From positions 868,001 to 932,000 of the forward strand of contig NC_009355.1 of NCBI RefSeq assembly GCF_000092065.1: 64,000 bases of DNA, read 5' to 3'. The translations under genes were made by a program, and so were the position numbers. The stretch's first letter is position 1. The number at the start of each line of letters is the position of its first letter. This DNA comes from Ostreococcus lucimarinus CCE9901. Its lineage: Eukaryota; Chlorophyta; Mamiellophyceae; Mamiellales; Bathycoccaceae. The notes beneath the pieces are model-generated. The model did not search any database, was not told the DNA's origin, and worked only from the letters and a program-made list of their open reading frames with translations. This document shows, in pieces, positions 47,382 through 55,775 of the stretch.

Positions 47382-48204
47382 CTAATCCATTCTGCTCTTT
47401 AACGTCCTGGTGAACGTCCCGTTGCCCTTGGTGACGACGGTCACGACTCCACCCCAACCGCTCAAACAATCTCTGTTCACGCCCGAGGTCAAGCAGTGCG
47501 AGATGACCTCGAACAACGCCTCGGGATCCAAGTCGCGCTTGTAAAACGACTCGCACACGCCGAAGAGCGACTCGACGTTGTCACCCGCGACGACGAAATC
47601 GTCCGTCGAGGCGTCGGCACCGATCAAATCCATGCTCGTGATGTACGGTTTACCATCTGCATCTAATCCGGCGACCACGGGTTCGGTGTAATACGGTGAG
47701 AATCGTTTCTCGTACAGCGTCGCGCTCACCACCGCGCCGAACACCTTCGGCGACATCACGCGGTTCTCCCGAAGTTCATACATGTCGTGCTTAAACTTTA
47801 ACTTTTGCGCCAGCGTGAGTTGATCGGCGATCAATCCCGTGAGTCCCAAGTACAACCGATCGTGGATCTTGTGCAACTTGGAGTAATCCACCGCCGCGGT
47901 TTGGTTTTGGTTGATGCCCAACCTGAGATCGGACGCGATCGCCACGCAATCCTTCCCCGTCATCGCTGCGTCGCGCGCCGCGCCGTGGTCGTTCGCGCGT
48001 CGTCAGTCACCGTTCATTCGCGTGCGTTCGCGCGTCGCGCGGCACCGTCGCGTCGCGCGTCGCATCGCGCGTCGCGTCGGACGTCGCGCGTCTTCGAATC
48101 GAACCCGCGTCGTCGTCGTCGTCGTCGTCGCGCGTCGTCGCCGTCGTCGTCGTCGTCGCGCACGCACCGATGACGGCGGCGCCGTTGTAGCTCATGATGC
48201 TCAT
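47382..48204 (-). CDS. PSMB3: 20S proteasome subunit beta type-3, two exons
   Basis: Exons 48204-48168 and 47965-47382, 206 residues. Beta-3 is a structural, non-proteolytic ring subunit without a cleaved propeptide. Exon 1 encodes only [12 protein letters not shown] plus the first base of the next codon; the join gives [20 protein letters not shown], the exact N-terminal pattern of the family. Other family-typical segments are [40 protein letters not shown] and [20 protein letters not shown], with the end RTLKSRMD. The start codon is 111 bases from the SDHAF4 start on the other strand. Confidence 0.97.
47966..48167 (-). other. Intron of the proteasome beta-3 gene
   Basis: 202 bases, phase 1, donor GTGCGT, ACTGAC at 48007-48002, acceptor GCAG. 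It contains long runs of CGT/GTC triplets (48106-48160). Confidence 0.94.
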
Positions 48205-48315
48205 CGCGCCCGTCCGTGCGCCCGCGCGGCGTCGCCGAGCGTCGCGCGTCGTCGTGTGCGGCGGTCGGCGGTCAACCACCGCACTCGTCCTCGCGCGTCG
48301 CCGTCGCGCGCGCGC

Positions 48316-48735
48316 ATGCTTCGCCGCGCGTCGCGCGCGCTCGCGTCCCCGTCGCGCCTCGCCGCCGTCGTCGCCGCCGCGCGCCGTCGCCGCGCGCGCC
48401 CGTCGTCGTCGTCGCCGCCGTCGCCGTCGTCGTCGTCGACGTCTTCTCGCGACGCCGACGTCGACGCCGCGCCCACCGGCGCGGACGGCGCGTCGCGCGC
48501 GCCTCGACCGCGCGCGCGCGTCGACGTCGCCGACCTCCCGCGCGCGCGCGCGACCGACGCCGACGCCGAGACGACCGACGTCGACGCCGACGCCGACGCC
48601 GACGCGCTCGCCGCGAAGCGCCGCGCGTTCCACGCCGCGCGCGGCGTCGACGTCGCCGAGCACGGCGGCCCGCGCGGGCTGGAGCCGACGCGGTACGGCG
48701 ATTGGGAGCGCGGCGGGCGCGCGAGCGACTTTTAG
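48316..48735 (+). CDS. SDHAF4: Succinate dehydrogenase assembly factor 4 (SDHAF4)
   Basis: 139 residues. SDHAF4 binds the flavinylated SDHA subunit and promotes its assembly into complex II in the mitochondrial matrix. The N-terminus is a basic, Ser/Ala-rich mitochondrial leader ([20 protein letters not shown]). The middle is low-complexity Asp/Ala. The conserved C-terminal box is intact and reaches the stop codon as in other members: [20 protein letters not shown] then ASDF. ClpX, also mitochondrial, follows on the same strand after 163 bases. Confidence 0.93.
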   Translation: MLRRASRALASPSRLAAVVAAARRRRARPSSSSPPSPSSSSTSSRDADVDAAPTGADGASRAPRPRARVDVADLPRARATDADAETTDVDADADADALAAKRRAFHAARGVDVAEHGGPRGLEPTRYGDWERGGRASDF

Positions 48736-48898
48736 CGCGCGCGACGACGCGCCGGCGCGCGAGATTGGATTTGAAACGTTCGTAATCTCGCATCCGACGT
48801 GGCGCGGGCGATCGAACGATCGGTCGCGAGAGCGCGACGCGCGCGCGATCGAACGATCGTCGACGCGCGAGGACGCCGAGGAGGACGACGCGAACGCG

Positions 48899-50473
48899 AT
48901 GCGTCGCGTGACGGCGATCGCGCGGGCGCGCGGCGCGCGACGCGCGGTGGAACGCGCGCGATGCGCGCGCGGAGGGGTGGTAACGGTTGGCGCGACGCCG
49001 CGCGTCGCGGGGGCGCGGAGCGACGCGATGGCGCGCGCGGTAGGGACGCGAACGCGGGCGTCGAGCTCGACGACGGAGGCGCGAGAGAATTTGGGGTTCG
49101 CCGCGCACGGATTGCTGGCGGAGACGGCGGTGTTCGCGCCGATGGATGTGCCGTCGACGGGGGGGACGCGCGCGGGGGCGAACGACGGCGCGGGGGGGGA
49201 GCGAACGTCGTACGCGGTCGATGATTTACCGACGCCGAAGGAGATGGTTCGAGTGTTGGATGAGTACATCGTCGGACAAGCGCACGCGAAGAAGGTGCTG
49301 TCGGTGGCGGTGTATAATCACTATAAGCGCGTAGGGGCGGAGGGCGAACGACGAGCGCGAGAGGCGAGCGCGGCGTTCGCGCAACGACTCGACGAAGAAG
49401 ACGGTGCTTTTGAGGATGAAAATGTAGTGGATGAAAATTCGCTCGATGATGTGACGTTGGAGAAGTCAAATATTTTACTGTGTGGACCGACGGGAAGCGG
49501 AAAGACGCTCTTGGCGAAGACGCTAGCGAAATTCGCCAACGTGCCTTTCGCCATCGCGGATTCGACTACTTTGACTCAGGCCGGTTACGTCGGCGAAGAC
49601 GTGGAGTCCATCTTGCACAAGCTCTTGCAGAACGCGAACTACGACGTTCAGGCAGCGCAGCGCGGCATCGTGTACATTGATGAAATCGACAAGTTGTCTC
49701 GCAAGAGCGACAACGTGAGCATCACGCGAGACGTCTCAGGCGAGGGCGTTCAGCAAGCCCTTTTGAAGATGGTTGAGGGCACGACGGTGAACGTACCGGA
49801 AAAGGGCGGTCGAAAGAACCCGAACTCGCAGTTTGTCCAGCTCGATACGACAAACATTCTTTTCATCTGCGGCGGCGCGTTCACGGGTTTGGAGAGCGTC
49901 ATCCAACAGCGTCTGTCCAAAAGCTCCATCGGTTTCGGTAAACCTGTGATCGCGCGAGATGAGCCAAACAGTAAGCAGGCGGTAGAAGCGGCGGCGAAAG
50001 CCTTGCAAGAGGTGGAGACTGGAGACATAGTCTCTTACGGTTTGATCCCAGAATTTGTCGGACGCTTTCCGGTGTGCGTACCGCTGTCCGCCCTGGGCGA
50101 AAAAGAGCTCGTGGATATCTTGACGAAACCTCGCGACGCAGTGGGCAAGCAGTATCAACGCCTTCTCGAAATGCACGGTGCCGACCTGACGTACACCGAC
50201 GAAGCGCTTTCACTCATCGCACGTGCCGCCGTCAAGCGAGGCACGGGCGCCCGCGGGTTGCGAACGCTTCTCGAGCGTTTGCTCACCGACGCCATGTTTG
50301 AAGTTCCCGACGATCCGACGGTTTCTGAAGTTCTTATCGATGGAGAGAGCGCGGAAGCAGGTCTGGCGCGACGCGGCGTGGCGGGTGCGAAACTCATCAG
50401 ATCGAAAGCGCGAAAATTTAAGGCGAAGAAGGGCTCGGCGAAGGACGAAGAAGGTTCCGCGGCTGAGGCATAA
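48899..50473 (+). CDS. CLPX: Mitochondrial ClpX, AAA+ unfoldase
   Basis: 524 residues from ATG 48899. ClpX unfolds substrates and feeds them to ClpP in the matrix. A basic, Arg/Ala-rich leader of ~60 residues comes first. The conserved part starts at [20 protein letters not shown]. The Walker A loop is [12 protein letters not shown] (~197), then the pore loop GYVGED, Walker [10 protein letters not shown] and the sensor region. The IGF tripeptide (SSIGFGKP) that docks on ClpP is present. The C-terminal D2 domain shows [12 protein letters not shown] and [16 protein letters not shown]. No Cys4 zinc-binding domain precedes the AAA+ core, unlike bacterial ClpX. The C-terminal tail is Lys/Ala/Glu-rich. 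Confidence 0.95.
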   Translation: MRRVTAIARARGARRAVERARCARGGVVTVGATPRVAGARSDAMARAVGTRTRASSSTTEARENLGFAAHGLLAETAVFAPMDVPSTGGTRAGANDGAGGERTSYAVDDLPTPKEMVRVLDEYIVGQAHAKKVLSVAVYNHYKRVGAEGERRAREASAAFAQRLDEEDGAFEDENVVDENSLDDVTLEKSNILLCGPTGSGKTLLAKTLAKFANVPFAIADSTTLTQAGYVGEDVESILHKLLQNANYDVQAAQRGIVYIDEIDKLSRKSDNVSITRDVSGEGVQQALLKMVEGTTVNVPEKGGRKNPNSQFVQLDTTNILFICGGAFTGLESVIQQRLSKSSIGFGKPVIARDEPNSKQAVEAAAKALQEVETGDIVSYGLIPEFVGRFPVCVPLSALGEKELVDILTKPRDAVGKQYQRLLEMHGADLTYTDEALSLIARAAVKRGTGARGLRTLLERLLTDAMFEVPDDPTVSEVLIDGESAEAGLARRGVAGAKLIRSKARKFKAKKGSAKDEEGSAAEA

Positions 50474-50631
50474 CGCCAATGTACACACGTTTGTTTTAAG
50501 TTTGTTTACATCAATATGTAATTTTACGAATGTTACAGCATCTATATATATATGCGATGACAGAAAATGTGCTTGGAGCGCGCTTGGAATGCATAGAATG
50601 CGCCAGCTGCTCGGCGAAGAACGCGCCAGCC

Positions 50632-51645
50632 TCAGCGAGTCTTCGACTTTGATCTCGAATTTGATAGTGAGTCCCTGCAGGCGAGGTAACCGTACATCCA
50701 TGGCATGGCGAGTGTCATCTTGATGAACAAGTGATTGCACCACTGTCTGTCCACGATACCATCTCGTAACAATGTGTAGGCGTTCTCTTGCCAGAACATC
50801 ACCCCCATGCAAAGCGGTTCAAGGACCGCACCGTGCAGCAAGCAGTACTTTGCCTGCAAGTTCGGCGGGAACGACGCCATGGCCACCGCAAGGCCGATGA
50901 TACACGATAGGATGCCGATTGCTAGATGATTTACCATCGCGTACTCGAATCGAGTACCGACTTTGAAATAGTACAGAAGCACCGGATCGCCGAACGCGAA
51001 TGTCGCCCCGTACAGCGCCAACAGAACCCAGTTGAAAAGCATCACCGTATGCGCCGTATTTCGCGGCTTATAAAACGGTCTCACGCGAGGAATCCCTGAA
51101 GACGTCGTCACGCAAAACACTACCGCCAGTCCAAACGAAATCATGAGCGACGACTGACGATAGAAATCCACCAACGTCGCGTTCCCCCGTCCCTGCCCTC
51201 GCCCTTGCGCCCCCTCGAACATCAACAACCCGATCCGCAAATAATTCGCGACCGCCGCGCGATGCACCCACTTCATTCGCACCGCCTCATCGCCCCACCG
51301 AATCACCATCAAAGTCTCTAACACCTCTCTAAAATGCATCACCGTGCACCACATGGACATCGAAAAGAATTCCCTCGTCGCGTTTTCCGCGTTGAAAAGC
51401 CGCTGTCCCGCGTCTTTACCGAACCACGCGAACGGCGCTCCGCACAGCATCTGCGCGAGCGCGAACGCGATGCAGCACCACAGCGCGGGTTTCGTGCCGA
51501 AGAGCGCGCTCGCGATCGCACCGCGCGGCGTCGTTCGTCCAATTCTTCGTCCATCGCGGTCCCTCGTCCGACCGCTCGCGCTCGTCGTCGCCGTCGCGCG
51601 ATCGCGCGCGCTGTCGCTCGCGGTCGTGCTGCTCGCGCGCGTCAT
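50632..51645 (-). CDS. Multipass membrane protein of unknown function
   Basis: 337 residues from ATG 51645. A Thr/Ser/Arg-rich head of ~45 residues is followed by about eight hydrophobic segments, among them LWCCIAFALAQMLCGAPFAW, MISFGLAVVFCV, TVMLFNWVLLALYGATFAF and HLAIGILSCIIGLAVAMASF. Loops carry MWCTVMHFREVLETLMVIRW and an Asn-rich sequon NATL. The tail is Ser/Lys/Arg. Codon use and length are those of a real gene, but I do not recognise a family; transporter or lipid enzyme folds both remain possible. It is divergent from bS6m. Confidence 0.75.
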   Translation of the reverse strand: MTRASSTTASDSARDRATATTSASGRTRDRDGRRIGRTTPRGAIASALFGTKPALWCCIAFALAQMLCGAPFAWFGKDAGQRLFNAENATREFFSMSMWCTVMHFREVLETLMVIRWGDEAVRMKWVHRAAVANYLRIGLLMFEGAQGRGQGRGNATLVDFYRQSSLMISFGLAVVFCVTTSSGIPRVRPFYKPRNTAHTVMLFNWVLLALYGATFAFGDPVLLYYFKVGTRFEYAMVNHLAIGILSCIIGLAVAMASFPPNLQAKYCLLHGAVLEPLCMGVMFWQENAYTLLRDGIVDRQWCNHLFIKMTLAMPWMYGYLACRDSLSNSRSKSKTR

Positions 51646-51853
51646 GTCGCGCGCGCGTCGCCGGACGACGTGGCGATCCGTCGCGCGCGCGGTGTGGTCG
51701 CGCGCGCGATGTGACGATCGCGTCAGGTTTTCGCGCGCGTCATCGCGTCGTCGCGCGGCAGTGCGCGACGCGCGCGAGCGGCACGACCGCGCGCGGCGAG
51801 CGAGGGCGCGCGCGCGAGCGTCGGCGACGCGCGGGCGACGCGCGGGCGACGGG

Positions 51854-52413
51854 ATGGTGCTGTACGACGCGATGATCGTCGTGAGCGCCAAGGTGCCGAA
51901 GACGGCGTGCGCGGACGTGCTGCGACGACTCGGCGCGAGCGTCATGGACGCGGGCGGGGTGGTGACGAACGTGGCGTCGTACGGCGCGCGGACGCTGGCG
52001 TACGAGTTTCGTCGACCGGGGGAGAAACACTTCGAGGTGCGGCGACGGAGGAGCGAACGATCGCGGGGGTTTGCCAGACGAGACGCGAACGCGAACCGAA
52101 CGAGGACGTCGTCGACGCGCGCGTGCGAGCATCGATGATGGCGCGGCGCGGTGATGATGAATGCGATGAAGGATGGCGACTGACGGCGAGGCGTGAGCGG
52201 CGATCGGACGCGCAGGCACAGTTTGTGAAGATGTCGTTTAACGCGCCGCCGACCCTCGTGGCGGAGGCGGAGCGCACGCTGCGCATCGACGAACGGGTCT
52301 TGCGGTGGGTGATCACGAAAAAGCGCGCTATGAGGCGATTGAATGATTATAAGGCGCACGATCCGAGGAATCCGAACGCGATGCAGAGTTATGATGGGCG
52401 GAAGCCGTCCTGA
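51854..52413 (+). CDS. Organellar (probably mitochondrial) ribosomal protein bS6, two exons
   Basis: Exons 51854-52036 and 52216-52413, 126 residues. bS6 binds 16S-type rRNA with bS18 in the small-subunit platform. Exon 1 encodes the first beta-alpha-beta unit (MVLYDAMIVVSAKVPKTACA, then GGVVTNVASYGARTLAYEFR). The join KHFE|AQFVKMSFNAPPTLVAE gives the next strand, and TLRIDERVLRWVITKK is the final conserved helix/strand pair. There is no cleavable leader, which fits mitochondrial bS6m proteins better than plastid ones. Confidence 0.88.
52037..52215 (+). other. Intron of the bS6m gene
   Basis: 179 bases, phase 0, donor GTGCGG, ACTGAC at 52179-52184, acceptor GCAG. Confidence 0.9.
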
Positions 52414-53294
52414 GGGGCTCGAGAGGTGCGGCGGCGCTACGCGTTTGATTTTTTCGTCGACGGAACCGAGCGCGATCGACGATACCCGCGTGAGCTGTTC
52501 GTGAAACACGCGTTCACTCTGCGGATGACGATCAAAATTTAGTTATCCCTGTCTTACTCGCCGTGGCCGGCGTCGTATGATGATTAAGTTATTAGCTCTA
52601 GCCGACGCACGAGCGGCGCGGAGCGAATAGCGATCGCGGGACTGTCGACGAGCGCGCTTGGTTCTCTTTTTTCTCTCTTTTTTGCGTCCAGTCACACACG
52701 TTTGCCGATGAGGATGAAATCTTATCTTAGCGGATTTCTCTGATTTTTCGTGAGGAAATTCAAGACAACTGTTACACAACGCCAAGGCAATGGGTTTTCT
52801 CGACTCGACGGCGTGTCAGGAAGAACGTGGACGATGATAATCTACATATTCGGATTCCCTCAGAGCATGAGCAGTGATCGAGCATGTAACAACCTGACAC
52901 GTTTTCCTGTCACTTGTTTTTGGAGATGACGAACGATGAGCGAGGGAGAGTCTCTGATGATGAAGACAGCAAGGGCGTTTCTCAAAGAAACCATTCGCAG
53001 TGCCCGAACTCTAGAGTTTTCGCTACCGATTCGTCGGATGCCTAGCTTGAGAACTAGTGCAGGCCCCACCTTCCTTGGATGTCTGAGGAGACGAACTTCG
53101 CTCATCGTTTTGCCAAGTCAAACTAGAATCAAAGTTCTTCGTCGGCTTGAAGTTTTCGTGTTCTGACGCGTCGCGTGACTTTTTTCGCCTTTGCAGGAAT
53201 GTTTAGCAGGTACATTTAGGTGCCGTGTAGTAGCGATTGATGAATAAATGTAGTTTAAAAAGAAGTTAAAGAATAAGAAACGAGGCTTCCGCGC
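52414..53294. other. Lower-GC intergenic island with inverted repeats and T-runs
   Basis: 881 bases without a convincing protein gene. The composition is clearly lower in GC than the flanks (27 G+C in the 60 bases 52681-52740). Perfect 12-base inverted arms AACGATGAGCGA lie at 52932-52943 and 53098-53109. Between them is a tight hairpin, GTTTCT-CAA-AGAAAC (52977-52991), enclosed by GGGC/GCCC (52973-52976 and 53002-53005). T6 runs at 52667-52672, 52678-52683 and 53180-53185 could be Pol III stops. Two 76-81 codon frames overlap here on opposite strands; neither looks like protein. It could be a structured RNA gene or a relic. I could not match it to U1-U6 snRNA, U3, SRP or telomerase RNA by eye. 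Confidence 0.4.
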
Positions 53295-54218
53295 TCACCA
53301 GTCGATCTTCTCGCCCGCGTAATCGTACAAGTTACCGCTGTGCTCGAGCGTGGCGCCGCCGATGACTTCGAGCAATCTCGTCACGGCGTATTCCGGAGTG
53401 AAAAGTTTGTCCGCCGGCACGTTCTTCTTGAACGGCTCGCTGAGCTTCGTGTCGACCGTTCCCGGGTGCACGCACATCGCGATGATGGGATGTTTCTTGC
53501 GCGCAAACTCGATGGAACAATTTCTCGTCAACTGATTCAACGCCGTCTTCGACGCTCTGTACGAATGCCAACCGCCCAAGGCGTTATCACCGATACTACT
53601 GACGCGCGCGCTCCAATTCGCGATCACCGGCACGTGTGCGTTACCGGCAAGATTCAACTCCGCCGTCTTCAGCATCAACGGCGAGAAATGTTTCATCATC
53701 ATCGTCGGGCCGAGCGCGTTGACGCGATACGACTCCACCATGTTCTCCGCCTCCGTCCTCGCGATCGAAGTCTCCGGCCGCATCTTCCCCTCGCTCAGCA
53801 CCGCGCTGACGTTCGCCATGAAGTCCAACCTCCCGAACTCTCTCTCGACCGTCGCCGCGGCGGCTTTCATCGACGCCTCGTCCTTGGCGTCCACGCGCAG
53901 CACGCGCAGCCGGTCGCCGTGCGCCTTTTGCAGCTCCTTCAGCCCATCGGCGTTGTCGGGATCTCGACACGTCGCCACGACGACGCCGCCGTGCGACTTA
54001 CCTCGAAAAACATCTCGATCCCGCTCGAGCATCTGCCGCGCCAGCTCGAGCCCGATCCCGCGCGACGCCCCCTGCACGAGCGTCGCGAAAGGCACCGGCG
54101 CGGTGACGTCGGTTCGACTCGCGAACGCTCGCACGGCGCGCATCTCGCGCGCGGACGCCGACGGACGCGCGGCGCGCATCGCGAGCGTCGACATCGCGCA
54201 CTTCATCGCGCTCGCCAT
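53295..54218 (-). CDS. Short-chain dehydrogenase/reductase, organelle-targeted leader
   Basis: 307 residues. A leader of ~35 residues (MASAMKCAMSTLAMRAARPS) suggests plastid or mitochondrion. The Rossmann domain carries the cofactor loop VQGASRGIGLELARQ, an acidic/basic turn ATCRDPDN that would suit NADP(H), and ANVSAV in place of the usual Asn-Asn-Ala-Gly. The catalytic Ser region is SARVSSIGD, and YRASKTALNQ holds the Tyr-x-x-x-Lys. VHPGTVDTKLSEPF follows. It belongs to the C-factor-like classical SDRs. The substrate cannot be told. Confidence 0.9.
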   Translation of the reverse strand: MASAMKCAMSTLAMRAARPSASAREMRAVRAFASRTDVTAPVPFATLVQGASRGIGLELARQMLERDRDVFRGKSHGGVVVATCRDPDNADGLKELQKAHGDRLRVLRVDAKDEASMKAAAATVEREFGRLDFMANVSAVLSEGKMRPETSIARTEAENMVESYRVNALGPTMMMKHFSPLMLKTAELNLAGNAHVPVIANWSARVSSIGDNALGGWHSYRASKTALNQLTRNCSIEFARKKHPIIAMCVHPGTVDTKLSEPFKKNVPADKLFTPEYAVTRLLEVIGGATLEHSGNLYDYAGEKIDW

Positions 54219-54379
54219 GACGAAGACTCGCGCGCGACGATGTGACGGCGCGAGGTCGCGCGCCGGAGGGGCGCGCGAGAGAGGTCGGCGCGCGCGCTTC
54301 GATTCCGCCTCGACGACGACTTCGTGTTACATACAATCGACTAATCCCTCGCCGCGCGCGCGTTTTAACGCGCGCGCGC

Positions 54380-54823
54380 TCAATTCGCCTCGCTCGGCGT
54401 CTTCGTCTTGAGCTGTAGGGCGTGAATCGGGTTATCCATCTCCTCGCTGAGCGCGTCGTAAATCATGCGGTGTCGAAGCACCTGGCGCTTGCCCTCGAAC
54501 GCCTCGCTCACGATCTCCACCTTGAAGTGCGTCTCCGCGCTCGGGTCCCCGCGCGCGGGATTCCCGACGTGCCCGGCGTGCGCCGCGCTCTCGTCGATGA
54601 CGACGAGGGACGCGGGCGCGAGCGCGCGCGTGAGTTTTTGAGTGATGGCGGTGTACACGGGACGACCGACGTTCATCTTCGCCCCGGCGGTCTCTTGACA
54701 CGCGGAGCCGTCGGGTTGGACGTCGACGATCGTGGTCGTTCGACGCGCGCGGCTCGGAGCGCGGGCGCGGCCGGAAAGAAGCGGTGCGCGCGCGTGAACG
54801 ATGAGGGTCGCGGCGACGGGCAT
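54380..54823 (-). CDS. BolA-family protein, plastid or mitochondrial
   Basis: 147 residues with an N-terminal leader (MPVAATLIVHARAPLLSGRA). BolA proteins bind monothiol glutaredoxins through a shared [2Fe-2S] cluster. The domain shows VYTAITQKLTRALAPASLVV, then DESAAHAGH, ETHFKVEIVSEAFEGKRQVL and RHRMIYDALSEEM, with the invariant C-terminal His in RHRMIYDAL and the family end HALQLKTKTPSE. The residues around AAHAGH fit the BolA1-type (H/C) loop. It lies between the SDR and NiSOD genes on the same strand, 174 bases from NiSOD. Confidence 0.93.
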   Translation of the reverse strand: MPVAATLIVHARAPLLSGRARAPSRARRTTTIVDVQPDGSACQETAGAKMNVGRPVYTAITQKLTRALAPASLVVIDESAAHAGHVGNPARGDPSAETHFKVEIVSEAFEGKRQVLRHRMIYDALSEEMDNPIHALQLKTKTPSEAN

Positions 54824-54997
54824 GAGCCGGCGAGGCGCGAAGTGCGGTGGAGGGCGCGCGAACGACCGCGCTCGCGGTCGCGGTCGCTGAGCTCGATTTC
54901 GCGTGGATGGCGTGGAAATGCATGGAAGTAGGCGTCGTATTTAAAGCGCGACGCTCGATCGCGCGCGTGATGGTCGTCAGAGCATCGACCGAAGCGG

Positions 54998-55703
54998 TCA
55001 AGCCTTCGTGTACATCTTCGCCAGGTCGTCGAGCGAGTGATCGAGATGGCAGCAAAAGTCGGTGTCGACGTTTTGTTTGCACTTCATCGCGTTTTGCATC
55101 ACCAAGTGGTGAATCTTGAGCGCGTCGACGTAATCCTCCGGCGACATCTCCGCCGCCTTGACGCGTTGGCAGAGACAATATTCGCCGATGAGGGCGATGA
55201 TCTTCCCGCAGTGTTCTTCCTTGGTCATCACCCACCGCATGGACTGGTTCAACTTCACCGGATCCGACAACCCACCGGCGAGCTCATTGATCTGCGTCAT
55301 GGCTTTTCGAATCGTCGCCGACATTTCGCGAAGACTCGCCACCATGGCGGGATCGTCGAAAATCCCGCACGGCACTTGACAGTGCCCACCGCGCACGCGC
55401 ACGCGCGCGTGCACGGTAGATTCGTTTTCGAGCGCCGCGTCGTCCCGCAGCACCGCGCCGCGCGCGTCGGTTAAGTAATCGAACGCCGCGCCTCGGCGTC
55501 GCAGCGCCGCGCGCGCCGACCCCGCCGTCGCCGCGTCCCTAACCACCAGCGTCTTTCCCTCCACTGCGCGCGCGCGCGTTCGAGCGTTTCGTCAGTCGCG
55601 CGCTCGCCGTCGTCGTTCGCGCCTTCGCCACGCGTCCCGCGCCGACGCGTCGATCGCGCGCGCGCGGCGCGCGACGCGCACCCGTGCGCGCGAAGATTTG
55701 CAT
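54998..55703 (-). CDS. sodN: Nickel superoxide dismutase fused to an N-terminal ubiquitin-like leader, two exons
   Basis: Exons 55703-55682 and 55563-54998, 195 residues. NiSOD dismutates superoxide and needs a free N-terminal His for its nickel hook. Residues 1-67 form a ubiquitin-like domain: exon 1 gives MQIFART, exon 2 continues VEGKTLVVRD, and the domain ends ENESTVHARVRVRGG, closely like the ubiquitin C-terminus. Residue 68 is the His of HCQVPCGIFDD (positions 1, 2 and 6 of the hook = His68, Cys69, Cys73). So cleavage after Gly-Gly, as deubiquitinases do, would expose it. The remaining 128 residues follow NiSOD to KTYTKA-like end (MYTKA), with MTKEEHCGKIIALIGEYCLC in the middle. Position 9 of the hook is Phe, where the well-studied bacterial enzyme has Tyr. 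The leader has a single Lys (Lys11). Exon 2 alone has no ATG at its start, so the tiny exon is needed. Confidence 0.93.
55564..55681 (-). other. Intron of the NiSOD gene
   Basis: 118 bases, phase 1, donor GTGCGC, ACTGAC at 55594-55589, acceptor GCAG. It splits the Val codon after MQIFART of the ubiquitin-like leader. Confidence 0.92.
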
Positions 55704-55775
55704 GTCGAGTCGATTCGTCGTAAAGTGACGCGACTTCGTCGTCGCGACTTCGACGCGCGTCCGAGGCGCGCGCGC

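Noticed and set aside
48007-49269. Minus-strand frame of 420 codons over SDHAF4 and the ClpX start
   Set aside because: Only its last part ([12 protein letters not shown]) is real, as exon 1 of proteasome beta-3; the rest is antisense or intron.
52860-53166. Two short frames (81 codons minus, 76 codons plus) in the low-GC gap
   Set aside because: They overlap each other, lack any motif and have composition unlike the neighbouring genes.
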